Shown: positions 43,543 through 53,216, counted from the stretch's first letter. The stretch: DNA of 64,000 bases from Vicinamibacteria bacterium (GCA_025994075.1 JAMQGV010000017.1:62001-126000), one strand, 5' to 3'. Translations and numbers: made by a program. Notes: generated by a model from the letters alone, not told the origin.

Positions 43543-44457
43543 ATGCCCCGTCCCGCTGCTCACGCCCTCGCCCTCGCCCTCGCCGCGCTCCCGATCGCCG
43601 CCCAGTCGCCGCAGCCCACGCCGCCGACCACAGCGGGCGTGCTGGCGGCGACCGCCGCCGCCGACTGGCGCCCGCTCGACGCGGATAACGCCCTCGTGAT
43701 GGACGTCGCGGGCGGGAGCGTGGTGATCGAGCTCTCGGCGGCGTTCGCGCCCAACCACGCGGCGAACGTGAGGGCGCTGGTGCGCGAGGGCTTCTTCGAC
43801 GGCCTCACGGTCAACCGCGTGCAGGACAACTACGTCGTGCAGTGGGGCGACGGCGAAGAAGACGAGGCGAAGGTGCGGGTGCCGAAGGTCGGCAAGGGGA
43901 CGCTGCCCGCCGAGTTCGACCGGCCGGCGCAGGGGCTGCCTTTCACGCCCAATCCCGACGGCGACGTCTACGCGCCCGAGGCGGGCTGGAGCGGCAGCTT
44001 CCCCGCCGCCCGCGACCCGAAGACGGGCCGCGCCTGGATGATCCACTGCTACGGCGTGCTCGGGGCCGGCCGCGGCAACACCGCCGACAGCGGCGGCGGC
44101 GCCCAGCTCTTCGTGGTGACCGGCCACTCGCCCCGCCACCTCGACCGCAACATCACCGCCTTCGGCCGGGTGGTGAAGGGCATCGAGCACCTGACCTCGC
44201 TGCCCCGCGGCACCGGCCCGCTCGGCTTCTACGAGAAGGCCGAGCAGCGGGTGCCGATCCGGCGCGTGCGGGTGGTCGCCGACCTGCCGGAAGCGGAGCG
44301 GCCGAAGCTCGAGGTGCTGCGCACGGACACGGACTCCTTCCGCGCGCTGATCGAGGCCCGCCGCCACCGCCACGAGGAGTGGTTCCTCGATCCCGTCGGC
44401 AAGGTCGAGGTGTGCAACGTGCCGCTGCCGGTGCGCGAGGCGAAGCCCGCGCGCTGA
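43543..44457 (+). CDS. Exported cyclophilin-type peptidyl-prolyl isomerase
   Basis: 304 aa with a short Sec signal (LALALAALPIAAQ). The cyclophilin core is present: GSVVIELSAAFAPNHAANVRALVREGFFDGLTVNRVQDNYVVQWGD (quoted in part), then AQLFVVTGHSPRHLDRNITAFGRVVKGIEHL. A loop of about 65 residues between the core strands and a 70-residue C-terminal extension are specific to this subgroup. It probably helps fold exported proteins in the periplasm. ATG 43,543 has GGAGG upstream. Divergent from the ADOP permease. Confidence 0.85.
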   Translation: MPRPAAHALALALAALPIAAQSPQPTPPTTAGVLAATAAADWRPLDADNALVMDVAGGSVVIELSAAFAPNHAANVRALVREGFFDGLTVNRVQDNYVVQWGDGEEDEAKVRVPKVGKGTLPAEFDRPAQGLPFTPNPDGDVYAPEAGWSGSFPAARDPKTGRAWMIHCYGVLGAGRGNTADSGGGAQLFVVTGHSPRHLDRNITAFGRVVKGIEHLTSLPRGTGPLGFYEKAEQRVPIRRVRVVADLPEAERPKLEVLRTDTDSFRALIEARRHRHEEWFLDPVGKVEVCNVPLPVREAKPAR

Positions 44458-44496
44458 CGCGCGCAGGCGTAGGATCCGTCCCGGAGGCGCAGGCGA

Positions 44497-45582
44497 GTGG
44501 CTCGCGTGCTCGTCACCGGCGGGTCGGGGTTCCTGGGCCGGCACCTCGTGGAGGCGCTGCGGCGCGAGCACGACGTGGTCGGCCTCTCGCGCACGTTGCC
44601 CGCGCGCCGCGGCTTCGCGCCGCCGCCGGGGGTTGGCTGGGTCGTCGCCGACGTCGGCGACGAAGCGTCGCTGGCCGCCGCCGTCGAGGAGTTGCGGCAG
44701 AGCCCGCCCGTGGACGTCGTGTTCCATCTCGCTGCCCACTACGACCTGAGCGGCGAGCGCCACCCCGAGTACGCGCGCACCAACGTCGCCGGCACTCGGC
44801 ACGTGCTGGAGGCCGCGGCGGCGCTCGGCGCGCGCGACGTGGTCTTCGCGAGCTCGCTCGCGGCCTGCCGCTTCCCGCCCGCGGGCGGCGCGCTCGACGA
44901 GGACTCGCCCGCCGACGGCGACACGCCGTACGCCGAGAGCAAGCGCGCCGGAGAAGCCTGCGTGCGCGAGCCGCGCGGCTACCGCGGCTTCGTCGTGCGC
45001 TTCGCCGCGCTGTTCTCGGACTGGTGCGAGTACGAGCCGCTCTACCGCCAGCTCGAGACCTGGCTGTCGCGGCAGTGGCGGCGGCGCGTGCTCGGCGGCC
45101 GCGGCGCCTCCGCGGTGCCCTACCTGCACGTCGACGACGCGGTCGCCTTCCTGCTGCGGCTGCTCGCGCGCCGCCGCGAGATCGACCCCGCGCCGGTGCT
45201 GATCGCCAGCTCCGACGGCGCGACCTCGCATCGCGAGCTGTTCGACGCCGCCACGGGGGCCGCCTCCGGCGCGCCGCTGCGACCGCTGCTCGTGCCGCGC
45301 CCGCTGTGCCGGCTCGGCTTGCCGCTGCTCGAGATCGCCTGCGAGGCGACGGGCGCGCCCCTGTTCGAGCGGCCGTGGATGGCGCGCTACATCGACCTCG
45401 CGCTGCGCGTCGACGCCCGCCGCTCGCGCCAGCGCCTGGGCTTCGAGCCGCGCCCGCAGCTCTCGATCCTGACCCGGCTGCCGCGCCTGCTCCGGAACCG
45501 GTCCGCCTCGCCGCTCGACTGGCTGCGCCTCAACGAGATGGCTCGCCTGCGTGGCGCCGCGCCGCCGATGCGGGCGGCCTGA
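44497..45582 (+). CDS. NAD-dependent epimerase/dehydratase family protein
   Basis: 361 aa extended SDR. The cofactor motif is VTGGSGFLGRHL, the catalytic residues are Ser (FASSLAACRF) and YAESK. The C-terminal part differs from simple sugar epimerases: it includes AVPYLHVDDAVAFLLRLL and a long tail with RQRLGFEPRPQLSILTRLPRLLRNR. The family includes sterol, hopanoid and sugar-nucleotide enzymes; the substrate cannot be told. GTG 44,497 follows GGAGG by ten bases. Confidence 0.8.
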   Translation: MARVLVTGGSGFLGRHLVEALRREHDVVGLSRTLPARRGFAPPPGVGWVVADVGDEASLAAAVEELRQSPPVDVVFHLAAHYDLSGERHPEYARTNVAGTRHVLEAAAALGARDVVFASSLAACRFPPAGGALDEDSPADGDTPYAESKRAGEACVREPRGYRGFVVRFAALFSDWCEYEPLYRQLETWLSRQWRRRVLGGRGASAVPYLHVDDAVAFLLRLLARRREIDPAPVLIASSDGATSHRELFDAATGAASGAPLRPLLVPRPLCRLGLPLLEIACEATGAPLFERPWMARYIDLALRVDARRSRQRLGFEPRPQLSILTRLPRLLRNRSASPLDWLRLNEMARLRGAAPPMRAA

Positions 45583-45588
45583 AGCGAC

Positions 45589-46401
45589 TCAGCGGTCGGC
45601 GAACAGCGCCTGCAGGTCGGCGTAGCTCCAGGCGTCGGCGAAGAGCGGCTCGCAGGAACCCTCGCGCAGGAACTCCGAGACCACCGCCCGCAGGTGCCCG
45701 AAGGCGGCGCTCGCGACCCACGAGCCGGCACTCAACCGACGCACGCCGAGCTCGGCGAGCCGAGCGGCAGGCGGCAGCCCCGGCCGGGCCAGGACGTTGA
45801 GCGGCAGGCCGGCGCCCGCGGACAGCGCGCGGATCTCCTCGCCGTCCGTCACGCCCGGCACGAACAGCCCGTCCGCGCCCGCCTCGCGATAGCGGCGCGC
45901 GCGGGCGAGCGTCTCCTCGATCCGGCGCTCGGCGGGCACCAGGCCGCGCAGGTAGACGTCGGTGCGCGCGTTGACGAAGACGTCGCCGCCGCGGGCGCCG
46001 ACGACCCGCTTCGCCTCCTCGATGCAGGCGCAGAGGCGGGCCGGGTCGCGGGTCCCGTCCTCGATGTTGAGGCCGACCGCTCCCGCGTCGACCAGGCGCG
46101 CGACGAAGGCCGCGACCGCCGCGGGCTCCTCGGCGTAGCCGCCCTCGACGTCGACGCTGACCGGGACCCGCGCCACGCGCACGATCGTCGCGACGGTGCG
46201 CAGCAGCAGCTCGACGGGCAGCCGATCGCCGTCCGCGTAGCCGTGGGCCCAGGCGACGCCGGCGCTGGTCGTCGCCAGCGCCTTCGCGCCGAGGCTCTCG
46301 ATCATCCGCGCGCTGCCGCCGTCCCACACGTTCGGCAGCAGCAGCACGCCCTCGTCGTGCAACCGCCGGAAGCCCGCCGCCCGTGCCTTCTGGTCGCTCA
46401 T
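45589..46401 (-). CDS. Isocitrate lyase/PEP mutase family protein
   Basis: 270 aa TIM barrel. Family segments: LLLPNVWDGGSARMIESLGAKALATTSAG, VDVEGGYAEEP, GLNIEDGTRD and VNARTDVYLRG. The PEP mutase loop EDKxxxKxNS is replaced by EDGTRDPA, so it is not a phosphonate-forming PEP mutase. It may be a C-C lyase such as an oxaloacetate or carboxy-acid cleaving enzyme. It converges on the epimerase gene with a six-base gap. Confidence 0.8.
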   Translation of the reverse strand: MSDQKARAAGFRRLHDEGVLLLPNVWDGGSARMIESLGAKALATTSAGVAWAHGYADGDRLPVELLLRTVATIVRVARVPVSVDVEGGYAEEPAAVAAFVARLVDAGAVGLNIEDGTRDPARLCACIEEAKRVVGARGGDVFVNARTDVYLRGLVPAERRIEETLARARRYREAGADGLFVPGVTDGEEIRALSAGAGLPLNVLARPGLPPAARLAELGVRRLSAGSWVASAAFGHLRAVVSEFLREGSCEPLFADAWSYADLQALFADR

Positions 46402-46535
46402 CGCGCGCTCCTTGTCGGCGCAGCGTAGCCGACCGGAAAGTCGATGCGCAGGGCAACGACCAGCCGGCTGGACGCACCGCTGGCGGGAGGGGGCGTTCTC
46501 GTCGACGATTCAGCGAGGGGGCCCGAGGTCGTCTC

Positions 46536-46932
46536 ATGCGCCACGCGCTGGTTCGATTGCTCCCGATCGCCCTCGCTCTCGCCGCTCCCGCCGCCGTCCA
46601 GGCCGAAACGATCCGCCTCCAGGGCCGCTATCGCTGGGACCTCGGCGGCGCCGAAGGCCCGTTGCAGGCGCGCTTCACGTCGCAGGCGGCCGACACCTGG
46701 CGGGTCTCCTTCTCGTTCCGCTTCGAGGGCCGCGACTACCAGTACGACGGCACGGCCACCGGCAGCCTCGACCGCGGGGAGCTCGTGGGCCAGGTCGACG
46801 AGGGCACCGGCGGCCCGCACGTTCACGTTCCGCGGCTCCGTGCGCGACGGGAGCTTCACCGGCACCCACGCCGAGCGGCGGCGAGGCGGCCGCCCGGAAG
46901 CGACCGGCACGCTCCGCCTGACCCGCGAGTAG
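46536..46932 (+). pseudogene. Exported small beta-rich protein with a frameshift
   Basis: From ATG 46,536 the frame encodes a signal peptide (LLPIALALAAPAAVQA) and a beta-rich domain (RLQGRYRWDLGGAEGPLQARF, FEGRDYQYDGTATGSL) as far as about 46,815. The sequence then continues sensibly only in the next frame (RTFTFRGSVRDGSFTGTH) to a stop at 46,932. One extra C in the run near 46,817-46,820 explains the shift. The corrected protein would have about 131 aa. It may be a real mutation or a sequencing error. No family recognised. Confidence 0.6.
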
Positions 46933-46943
46933 CGCGTCGCGGC

Positions 46944-48326
46944 TCAGCGCGCAGCGGCCGCCAGCGGATCGTCGAAGGGCTCGCCGCGGCGGCGGCGGTC
47001 GATGGCGGCGAGGATGCGGGCGTGCACTTCGCCCGAGATCGGGTAGGCGAAGGCGATCACCAGCGCCGCCAGGTTGCACAGCGAAGGCACCCCCGCGTAC
47101 AGCACGCGCAGCGTCAGCTTGACCGCTTCCGACTGCGGAGCGTTGGGCTCGTAGCCGGCGAGGCCCAGCACGCCGAGGCCGGCGCCGACGCCGATCGCCG
47201 CCGCGAGGCGCTTGGCGATCGACCACAGCCCGACGTAGAGGCCCTCGCGGCGCAGGCCGCTCTTCAGCTCGTCGTAGTCGAGCACGTCGGCCTGGATCGA
47301 GGACGGCAGCGCGAGCGTGGCGCCGAAGCCGACGCCGGAGAGGCAGACGAGCACGCCGTAGAGCGCGGCGTCGCCGGGGCCGAGGAAGAACACGCCGACG
47401 AAGGCGCCCGTGTTGACGCCGATCGAGGCGAGCCATGCCGCCTTCTTGCCGACCCGCCGCGCGATCGCGACCCAGGCCGGCAGGAACACGATGCCGGTCG
47501 CGAAGTACAGCAGCAGGAACGCGTCGGCGTGCGGCGACTCCAGCACGTACTGCACGTAGAAGAGGATCAGCGTCGCCGGCAGGTTGGAGCCGATCGCGCT
47601 GATCGTGTAGGCCGACAGCAGGATCGCGAACGGGCGGTTGCGCAGCGCCTCGCGCATCCCGGTCCAGAGGCCCGTCGCGCGCGGCCGGGCCACCTCCGGC
47701 AGCTCGCGCACCGCGGCCGTGCACCACCACGCGCTGGCCACCACCAGCGGCGCGTAGAGCACGGCGATCCAGAAGAACTTGGCGCGCTCGCCGTCGGCGT
47801 CCGCCGGCAGCCCGAACGCCTTCTGCACGATCGCGGGCGAAGCCGCGGCGAACAGCGTGCCGGCGATCAGCAGCCCGTCGCGCAGGCCGAACAAGGCCGT
47901 GCGCTCGTGGTAGTCGGCGGTGATCTCGGGCCCGAGCGCCTCGTACGGCACGGTCACGATGGTCCAGAACAGGAACAGCGCGTACATGCAGAACGCGAAC
48001 CACGCGGTCTCGAAGCCGGGCGAGCCGGGCGGCGGCACGAAAAGCAGGCCGATGAACAGCGCGACCAGCAGCGAGCCGCCCGCGATCCACGGCCGCCGAC
48101 GCCCCCAGCGCGTGCGGTAGCGGTCGGAGAGGTGACCCATGGCCGGGTCGATCACCGCGTCGAACACCCGCACGCCGGCCAGGATCGTGCCGAGCGCGGC
48201 CAGGTTCACGCCGACGACGTCCGTGTAGAACTTGGGGATGTAGACGTAGACCGGGATGCCGACCACGGCCAGCGCGAAGGCCGGTGCGGCGTAGGCGAGC
48301 TTGACCGCGAGCGGAACCCGGCTCAC
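46944..48326 (-). CDS. GPH-family (MelB-like) sugar/cation symporter
   Basis: 460 aa with twelve predicted membrane helices. The family pattern is clear: KLAYAAPAFALAVVGIPVYVYIPKFYTDVVG at the start, DAVIDPAMGHLSDRYRTRWGRRRPWI in the first cytoplasmic loop, and IQADVLDYDELKSGLRREGLYVGLW in the central region. These carriers move sugars with sodium or protons; the sugar is unknown. GTG 48,326 overlaps the ABC exporter stop by GTGA, so the two are translated together. Confidence 0.88.
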   Translation of the reverse strand: MSRVPLAVKLAYAAPAFALAVVGIPVYVYIPKFYTDVVGVNLAALGTILAGVRVFDAVIDPAMGHLSDRYRTRWGRRRPWIAGGSLLVALFIGLLFVPPPGSPGFETAWFAFCMYALFLFWTIVTVPYEALGPEITADYHERTALFGLRDGLLIAGTLFAAASPAIVQKAFGLPADADGERAKFFWIAVLYAPLVVASAWWCTAAVRELPEVARPRATGLWTGMREALRNRPFAILLSAYTISAIGSNLPATLILFYVQYVLESPHADAFLLLYFATGIVFLPAWVAIARRVGKKAAWLASIGVNTGAFVGVFFLGPGDAALYGVLVCLSGVGFGATLALPSSIQADVLDYDELKSGLRREGLYVGLWSIAKRLAAAIGVGAGLGVLGLAGYEPNAPQSEAVKLTLRVLYAGVPSLCNLAALVIAFAYPISGEVHARILAAIDRRRRGEPFDDPLAAAAR

Positions 48327-50179
48327 CGCGCTGGCTCCGCGACGGCTGTGAAGTCCTCGCCCGGGTTGATGAACTCGTCGCCCTCGACCCGGTGCTGGCG
48401 TTCGTACAGCTCGCGGTAGCGGCCGCCGCGAGCGAGCAGCTCGCGGTGGCTGCCGCGCTCGACGATCTCCCCCTTCTCGACGACCAGGATCTGGTCTGCC
48501 GAGGTGATCGTCGACAGCCGGTGCGCGATCACGAACGTCGTGCGCCCCGCGCGCAGCCGGCGCAGGCCGTCGCGGATCAGCGCCTCGCTCTCCGAGTCGA
48601 GCGAGGAGGTGGCCTCGTCGAGCAGCAGCAGCCGCGGGTCGACCAGGATCGCGCGCGCGATCGCCACCCGCTGGCGCTGGCCGCCGGAGAGCTTGACCCC
48701 GCGCTCCCCGACCACCGTGTCGTAGCCCTGCTCGAAGCGCAGCGCGAACTCGTCGACGTGGGCGATCTTCGCCACCGCCTCGACCTCCTCGCGGCTGGCG
48801 CCCGGCTTCGCGAAGCCGATGTTGTCGGCGATCGTGCCGTCGAACAGGAAGTTGTCCTGCATCACGACGCCCAGCGCGCGGCGGTAGTCGCGCAGGCGCA
48901 GGCCGTGCACGTCGCGGCCGTCGACCAGCACCTGGCCGCGCTGCGGCTGCCGGAACGCCATCACCAGCCCGAGGATCGTGCTCTTGCCCGAGCCGGAGGA
49001 GCCGACGAGGGCGACGGTCTGGCCGGCCGGCACCTCGAACGAGACCCCCTTCAGCACCGGCACGTCCGGCTCGTACTCGAACCACACGTCGCGGAACTCG
49101 ACCCGCCCCTCGACCACGGGCAGCGGCTCCCGCACCGCGTCCTCCTGGTCCTCGGTCGGCAGGTCGAGCACCTCGCGCACGCGGTCGAGCCCGGCGAACG
49201 CCTCGCTGACCTGGGTGCCGATGCTGGCGATCTGCACCACGGGCAGCGCCAGCAGGCCGACGAAGAACGTGTACATGACGAGGTCGCCGATCGTCATCGC
49301 CCCGGCTTGCACGGCGCGCGCGCCGACCACCATGATCAGCAACCCGATCCCGCCGACGATCGCGGTCGAGACCGACGTCAGGGCACTGGTGCCGGTGATG
49401 GTGCCGGCGACGTTCTCGAACAGCCGCCGGGCGCCGGACGCGAACACCTCGGCCTCGCGCGCCTCGGCGACGTAGACCTTGAGCAGCCGCACGCCGCCGA
49501 TCGCCTCGGCGAGGCGGCCGCTGATCTCGTTGCGCTCGCGGAACCGCGGCCGCAGCCGCCGGAAGGCGAGGGCCATCGCCGTCCCGAAGGCCGCGAGGAA
49601 CAGCAGCGTGCCCAGGGTCAGCCGCCAGTGCAGCCAGAACAGCACGCCCAGCGCCATCGCCGCGGTCAGCACGCTGCCGACGAGCTGGATCAGGCCGGTG
49701 CCGATCAGGTTGCGGATGCCCTCGGGGTCGTTCAGCACGCGGGCCACGACGGAGCCGACCTTCGTCTCGTCGAACCACCGCACCGGCAGCCGCAGCACGT
49801 GGTGCTGCACCCTCCGCCGCAGGTCCATGATCGCGCCCTGGGCGGCGATCGAGACCACCTGCGAGTTGGCGAAGCCGGTGGCGGCCTGGAGCAGCGTCGC
49901 CCCGCCGGTCGCCGCCGCCAGCGGCAGCAACAGGTCGTGGCGACCGCGGCCGAGCACGTCGTCGATCAGGAACTTGGTCGAGGCCGGCAGCACCAGCCCG
50001 GCCAGCCGGCTGACGACCATCAGCGCGAGTCCGAACGCGATCGAGCGCCGGTGCTCGTGCAGCAGCGCCTTCGCCTCGCGCCACGCGCGGCGGGTGTCGA
50101 CCGGAGGCTTCGCCTCGCGGGAGCCGGCGCGCCCCGGGCGGCCGGGACGCTCGGCCCGGCCCAGGCCCGGCGGCTTCAC
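48323..50179 (-). CDS. MsbA-like ABC exporter (fused membrane and ATPase domains)
   Basis: 618 aa half-transporter. A basic 30-residue N-terminus precedes six helices (about 45-335) with the coupling-helix segment LPVRWFDETKVGSVVARVLND. The ATPase has Walker A GSSGSGKST, signature LSGGQRQRVAIARAI, Walker B LLLLDEATSSLD and switch His (VIAHRLST); all are intact, so a homodimer is expected. It exports lipids, drugs or glycolipids. Co-translated with the symporter and four bases after the SDR gene. Confidence 0.9.
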   Translation of the reverse strand: MKPPGLGRAERPGRPGRAGSREAKPPVDTRRAWREAKALLHEHRRSIAFGLALMVVSRLAGLVLPASTKFLIDDVLGRGRHDLLLPLAAATGGATLLQAATGFANSQVVSIAAQGAIMDLRRRVQHHVLRLPVRWFDETKVGSVVARVLNDPEGIRNLIGTGLIQLVGSVLTAAMALGVLFWLHWRLTLGTLLFLAAFGTAMALAFRRLRPRFRERNEISGRLAEAIGGVRLLKVYVAEAREAEVFASGARRLFENVAGTITGTSALTSVSTAIVGGIGLLIMVVGARAVQAGAMTIGDLVMYTFFVGLLALPVVQIASIGTQVSEAFAGLDRVREVLDLPTEDQEDAVREPLPVVEGRVEFRDVWFEYEPDVPVLKGVSFEVPAGQTVALVGSSGSGKSTILGLVMAFRQPQRGQVLVDGRDVHGLRLRDYRRALGVVMQDNFLFDGTIADNIGFAKPGASREEVEAVAKIAHVDEFALRFEQGYDTVVGERGVKLSGGQRQRVAIARAILVDPRLLLLDEATSSLDSESEALIRDGLRRLRAGRTTFVIAHRLSTITSADQILVVEKGEIVERGSHRELLARGGRYRELYERQHRVEGDEFINPGEDFTAVAEPAR

Positions 50180-50183
50180 CGGC

Positions 50184-50894
50184 TCACTTCGACTGCGGGC
50201 GCGCCGGCCGCATCTCGACCCGGCTGGAGTGCGCGTTGTCGGGCAGCCGCAGCAGGTCGAGCACGGTCTGCGCCACGTCCGAGGGCTGAATCATCCACGC
50301 GGCTTCCGCGGCCTCCCGCCCTCCGAACGTGGTGTTGACCGAGCCGGGCGCGATCGTCGTCACCTTCACGCCGCGCTGGCGCACCTCGAGCATCAGGCAG
50401 GTGGTCAGGTGGTCGAGCGCGGCCTTGCTCGCGCAGTAGGCGGAGAGCCCGGCGATCGGGTTCTGGCCGGCCAGCGAAGAGATCATGAAGACGTGGCCGC
50501 CGCGCTCGCAGAGCTGCGGCAGCGCGTCGCGGGTCATCCGCATCACCGCCGTCAGGTTGAGGCCGATCACCTGGTCCCAGTCGGCGTCGGTCAGTTCCGC
50601 GAACGGGCGGTGCATCGCGACCCCGGCGTTGTTGACGAGGATGCGCAGAGGCCCGTGCGCCTCTCGTGAAACGGCCAGTGCCCGCGCCGGCGCCGCCGGG
50701 TCGAGCAGGTCGGCGACGACGGGCAGCACCCGCCCTCCGAACCCCGCGGCCTCGGCGGCGAGCGACTCGAGTTCGGCGCGGGTACGGGCGAGCGCGGCGA
50801 CGCGGGCGCCGGCCCGGGCCAGCTCCAGCGTGATCGCCCGCCCGATCCCCCGCCCGGCCCCGGTGACGAGGGCGGGTGCGTCCTGGATCTCCAT
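50184..50894 (-). CDS. Short-chain dehydrogenase/reductase
   Basis: 236 aa classical SDR: cofactor motif TGAGRGIGRA, NNAG motif, catalytic Ser (ISSLAGQ) and YCASK. NADP or NAD preference is not clear. A TACACT hexamer lies seven bases before ATG 50,894, so the SDR-exporter-symporter operon may begin with a leaderless message inside the end of the flippase gene. Confidence 0.88.
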   Translation of the reverse strand: MEIQDAPALVTGAGRGIGRAITLELARAGARVAALARTRAELESLAAEAAGFGGRVLPVVADLLDPAAPARALAVSREAHGPLRILVNNAGVAMHRPFAELTDADWDQVIGLNLTAVMRMTRDALPQLCERGGHVFMISSLAGQNPIAGLSAYCASKAALDHLTTCLMLEVRQRGVKVTTIAPGSVNTTFGGREAAEAAWMIQPSDVAQTVLDLLRLPDNAHSSRVEMRPARPQSK

Positions 50895-50899
50895 GGAAG

Positions 50900-52387
50900 T
50901 CAGTGTAGCGGCCCGGACAGCCGTCGGTGGAACAGGGCAGACAGGCCGCCCGCCGCCGACACGACGAGCAGGACGACCAGGGTGGACAGGCCCGGCCGCA
51001 GGCCTTGGCCGGCGACGTGCAGCGCCGCGGCGCTGGCGAGCGACGCCGCCAGCGCCAGCCCCGCCGCGGGGGCGAGAGCCGTCGCCCACTCGCGAAGGCG
51101 CAGGCCGGCCACGCGACGGGCGAGCGCGAGCAGGACGGCGAGCAGCAGCGGGTAGGCCGCGAGCCAGGCGAAGGCCACGCTGGCCTCGTCCCAGCGGGCG
51201 CCCCACGCGGAGGCGCACAGGACGAACGCGCCGCACAACACGACGCACGACAGGGCGGCGTCGACGAGCGCCAGGCCGGGGCGGCCGCAGGCATGGAACA
51301 GCCGCGGAAAGAGCTGGGCCAGGCAGCGCAGCACGGCGGCCGCAGCCAGGACCTGCAGCGCCGGGGCCGCGGCGGCCCAGCGCCCGCCCCCGAGCCAGGA
51401 GAAGAGGTCGGGCGCCGCGAAGATCAGGAACGCGGCCACCGGCGCGGTCAGCAGGCCGACCACGCGCACGGTCCACAGGAAGCTGGCGCGGAGCTGGGCG
51501 GGATCGTCGGCGTGTCGCGCGAACACCGGGAACGCGGCGCGGTTGGCGACGGTGAGGACCGCCAGCACGGGCGTCATCGCCAGGTCGAACGCCGCGCGGT
51601 AGAGGCCGAGCGCCTCGCGGCCGAAGAAGCGCTCGACCACCAGGTAGTCGGCGTTGCGATAGAAGTGGTAGATCACCGAGGCGCTGGCGGCCTGCGCGCC
51701 GAAGGTGACGAGCGGCCGGATCTCCGCCAGCGCGAAGCGCGGGCGCGGCCAGAACGGCTTCAGGACCAGGGCCCCTGCCAGCGTGACCAGGCCGTGCGCC
51801 GTGTGGGCCCAGACCAGCGCCCAGGCGCCCCAGCCGGCGGCGGCGAGGCCGACGCGCAGGAGCGCCGTGAGCAACGTTGCCGTCGCCTGCAGGCCGGCAA
51901 TCTCGCGGAAGCGCAGCTCGCGGTTCAGGAGCTGGAGCGGAACCAGCGCGGCGCCGACCAGTGGCAGCTTGAGCACGCTGACGACGAGCAGCCCGCTCAG
52001 CTCGGGCGCCGCCATCGCGCCCGAGATCGCGGGAGCGGCCAGCGTGACCGCCGCCGCCAGCAGCAGCGCCAGCCCCAGCGTGTACCACCACACGCCGTCG
52101 AGCTGCGGGCGCCGGAGCTCCGGGGCCTGCACGATCGCCAGGCCGACGCCGAAACCGTTGAACGCCTCCAGCACGACCGCGAGCGACCAGGCCAGGGTGG
52201 CGATGCCGAGCTCCGCGGGGCCCAGCAGGTACAGGATCGCCACCCCGCTCAGGGCGTCGATCGCGTGGGTCGCCACCCCGCCGGCGCCCAGCCACAGCAT
52301 GCCGTCGCGCAGCGCGCGGCGGGTCGCGCTCTCGAGCGCGGGCGGGCCCGGCCGCGGGTTCGCCTTCCCCTCCGTCGCCACGCTCAC
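50900..52387 (-). CDS. MOP-superfamily oligosaccharide flippase (Wzx-like)
   Basis: 495 aa with about fourteen predicted helices. The pattern LLGPAELGIATLAWSLAVVLEAFNGFGVGLAIVQ and the central segment NADYLVVERFFGREALGLYRAAFDLA are typical of the polysaccharide export/Wzx family, which flips lipid-linked sugars across the inner membrane. GTG start. It lies beside the surface-polymer genes and is divergent from the nucleotidyltransferase at 52,488. Confidence 0.85.
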   Translation of the reverse strand: MSVATEGKANPRPGPPALESATRRALRDGMLWLGAGGVATHAIDALSGVAILYLLGPAELGIATLAWSLAVVLEAFNGFGVGLAIVQAPELRRPQLDGVWWYTLGLALLLAAAVTLAAPAISGAMAAPELSGLLVVSVLKLPLVGAALVPLQLLNRELRFREIAGLQATATLLTALLRVGLAAAGWGAWALVWAHTAHGLVTLAGALVLKPFWPRPRFALAEIRPLVTFGAQAASASVIYHFYRNADYLVVERFFGREALGLYRAAFDLAMTPVLAVLTVANRAAFPVFARHADDPAQLRASFLWTVRVVGLLTAPVAAFLIFAAPDLFSWLGGGRWAAAAPALQVLAAAAVLRCLAQLFPRLFHACGRPGLALVDAALSCVVLCGAFVLCASAWGARWDEASVAFAWLAAYPLLLAVLLALARRVAGLRLREWATALAPAAGLALAASLASAAALHVAGQGLRPGLSTLVVLLVVSAAGGLSALFHRRLSGPLH

Positions 52388-52456
52388 CGTTGCCTCTCCG
52401 AGGGCCGCCGTGGAAGCCGATCATCGCGCGAGCGGCCGGGCGCGGCGAGGCCGGGA

Positions 52457-52472
52457 CGGCGCGCAACTTGCA
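52457..52472 (+). promoter_or_regulatory. Sigma-54-type promoter
   Basis: CGGCGCG-CAAC-TTGCA, GG and GC ten bases apart, two mismatches to the RpoN consensus. Transcription would start near 52,483, five bases before ATG 52,488. A better match precedes the next operon at 54,423. Confidence 0.45.
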
Positions 52473-52487
52473 TTTCGACGTCCGCGC

Positions 52488-53216
52488 ATGCAGGTCGTGA
52501 TCCTGGCGGCGGGCACGGGGCGCCGTTTCAACGGCGGCCAGGCGGGACCGCCGACGCCCAAGTGCCTGCTCGCGCTCGGGGGCGGCTCGACGATCCTCGA
52601 CCTCGACCTCGAACGCCTGCACGCGGCCGCGCCGGAAGCCCGCGTCCTGGTGGTCACCGGCTTCGCCGCGGACCGGGTGGAGACCCACCTCGAGCGGCGG
52701 CGGACTGAGCGCGCCTCGCCCCCGGTGCGGACGGTGAGGAACCCGCGCTTCGAGGAGAGCGTCGTGCACTCCGTGCGGCTCGCGCTCGAGGTCGTCGGCG
52801 GCGTCGAGGCGCTGCTGCTGCTCAACGGCGACACCTGCTTCGGCAGCGCCGCCTTCTCGCGCATGGCCGCGGTCGCCCGCGCGGGCGGGCCGGGCATCCA
52901 CCTCTTCGGCGCCCGCACCCGCGACTTCGCGCCGGACGACATGCGGCTCGAGCTGGACGGCGGCCGGGTGCTGCGCGTCGGCAAGGACCTCTCCGGCGCC
53001 GGTGCCGTGTCGGCCGGGGCGGTGCTGGCTCTGGGTTCCGGCGTCGAGGCCTACCGCCAGGCCGCGGCGCTGGGCGGGGAGCGCGTGCCTGCCACCCACC
53101 ACGCCCTGCTCGAGCGGGTCGAGCGGCCGGTGCTGTTCGAGGACCTGGGTGAGCGCGACTGGCACGAGGTCGACACCGTCGCCGACCTGGCGATGACGGG
53201 CGACGATCGTCCGTGA
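52488..53216 (+). CDS. NTP-transferase domain protein (sugar/polyol phosphate nucleotidylyltransferase)
   Basis: 242 aa. The N-terminal signature is VVILAAGTGRRF, followed by PTPKCLLALGG and the metal-binding Asp in LLLLNGDTCF. It activates a phosphorylated sugar, polyol or choline-like group with CTP, UTP or GTP. Near the end EDLGERDWHEVDTVADL carries the second conserved Asp. Overlaps the next gene by GTGA. Which nucleotide and substrate are used cannot be told. Confidence 0.82.
   Translation: MQVVILAAGTGRRFNGGQAGPPTPKCLLALGGGSTILDLDLERLHAAAPEARVLVVTGFAADRVETHLERRRTERASPPVRTVRNPRFEESVVHSVRLALEVVGGVEALLLLNGDTCFGSAAFSRMAAVARAGGPGIHLFGARTRDFAPDDMRLELDGGRVLRVGKDLSGAGAVSAGAVLALGSGVEAYRQAAALGGERVPATHHALLERVERPVLFEDLGERDWHEVDTVADLAMTGDDRP

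Noticed and set aside
45589-46401. PEP mutase and thus a phosphonate pathway
   Set aside because: The EDKxxxKxNS loop of PEP mutases is replaced by EDGTRDPA, and no phosphonopyruvate decarboxylase is present.
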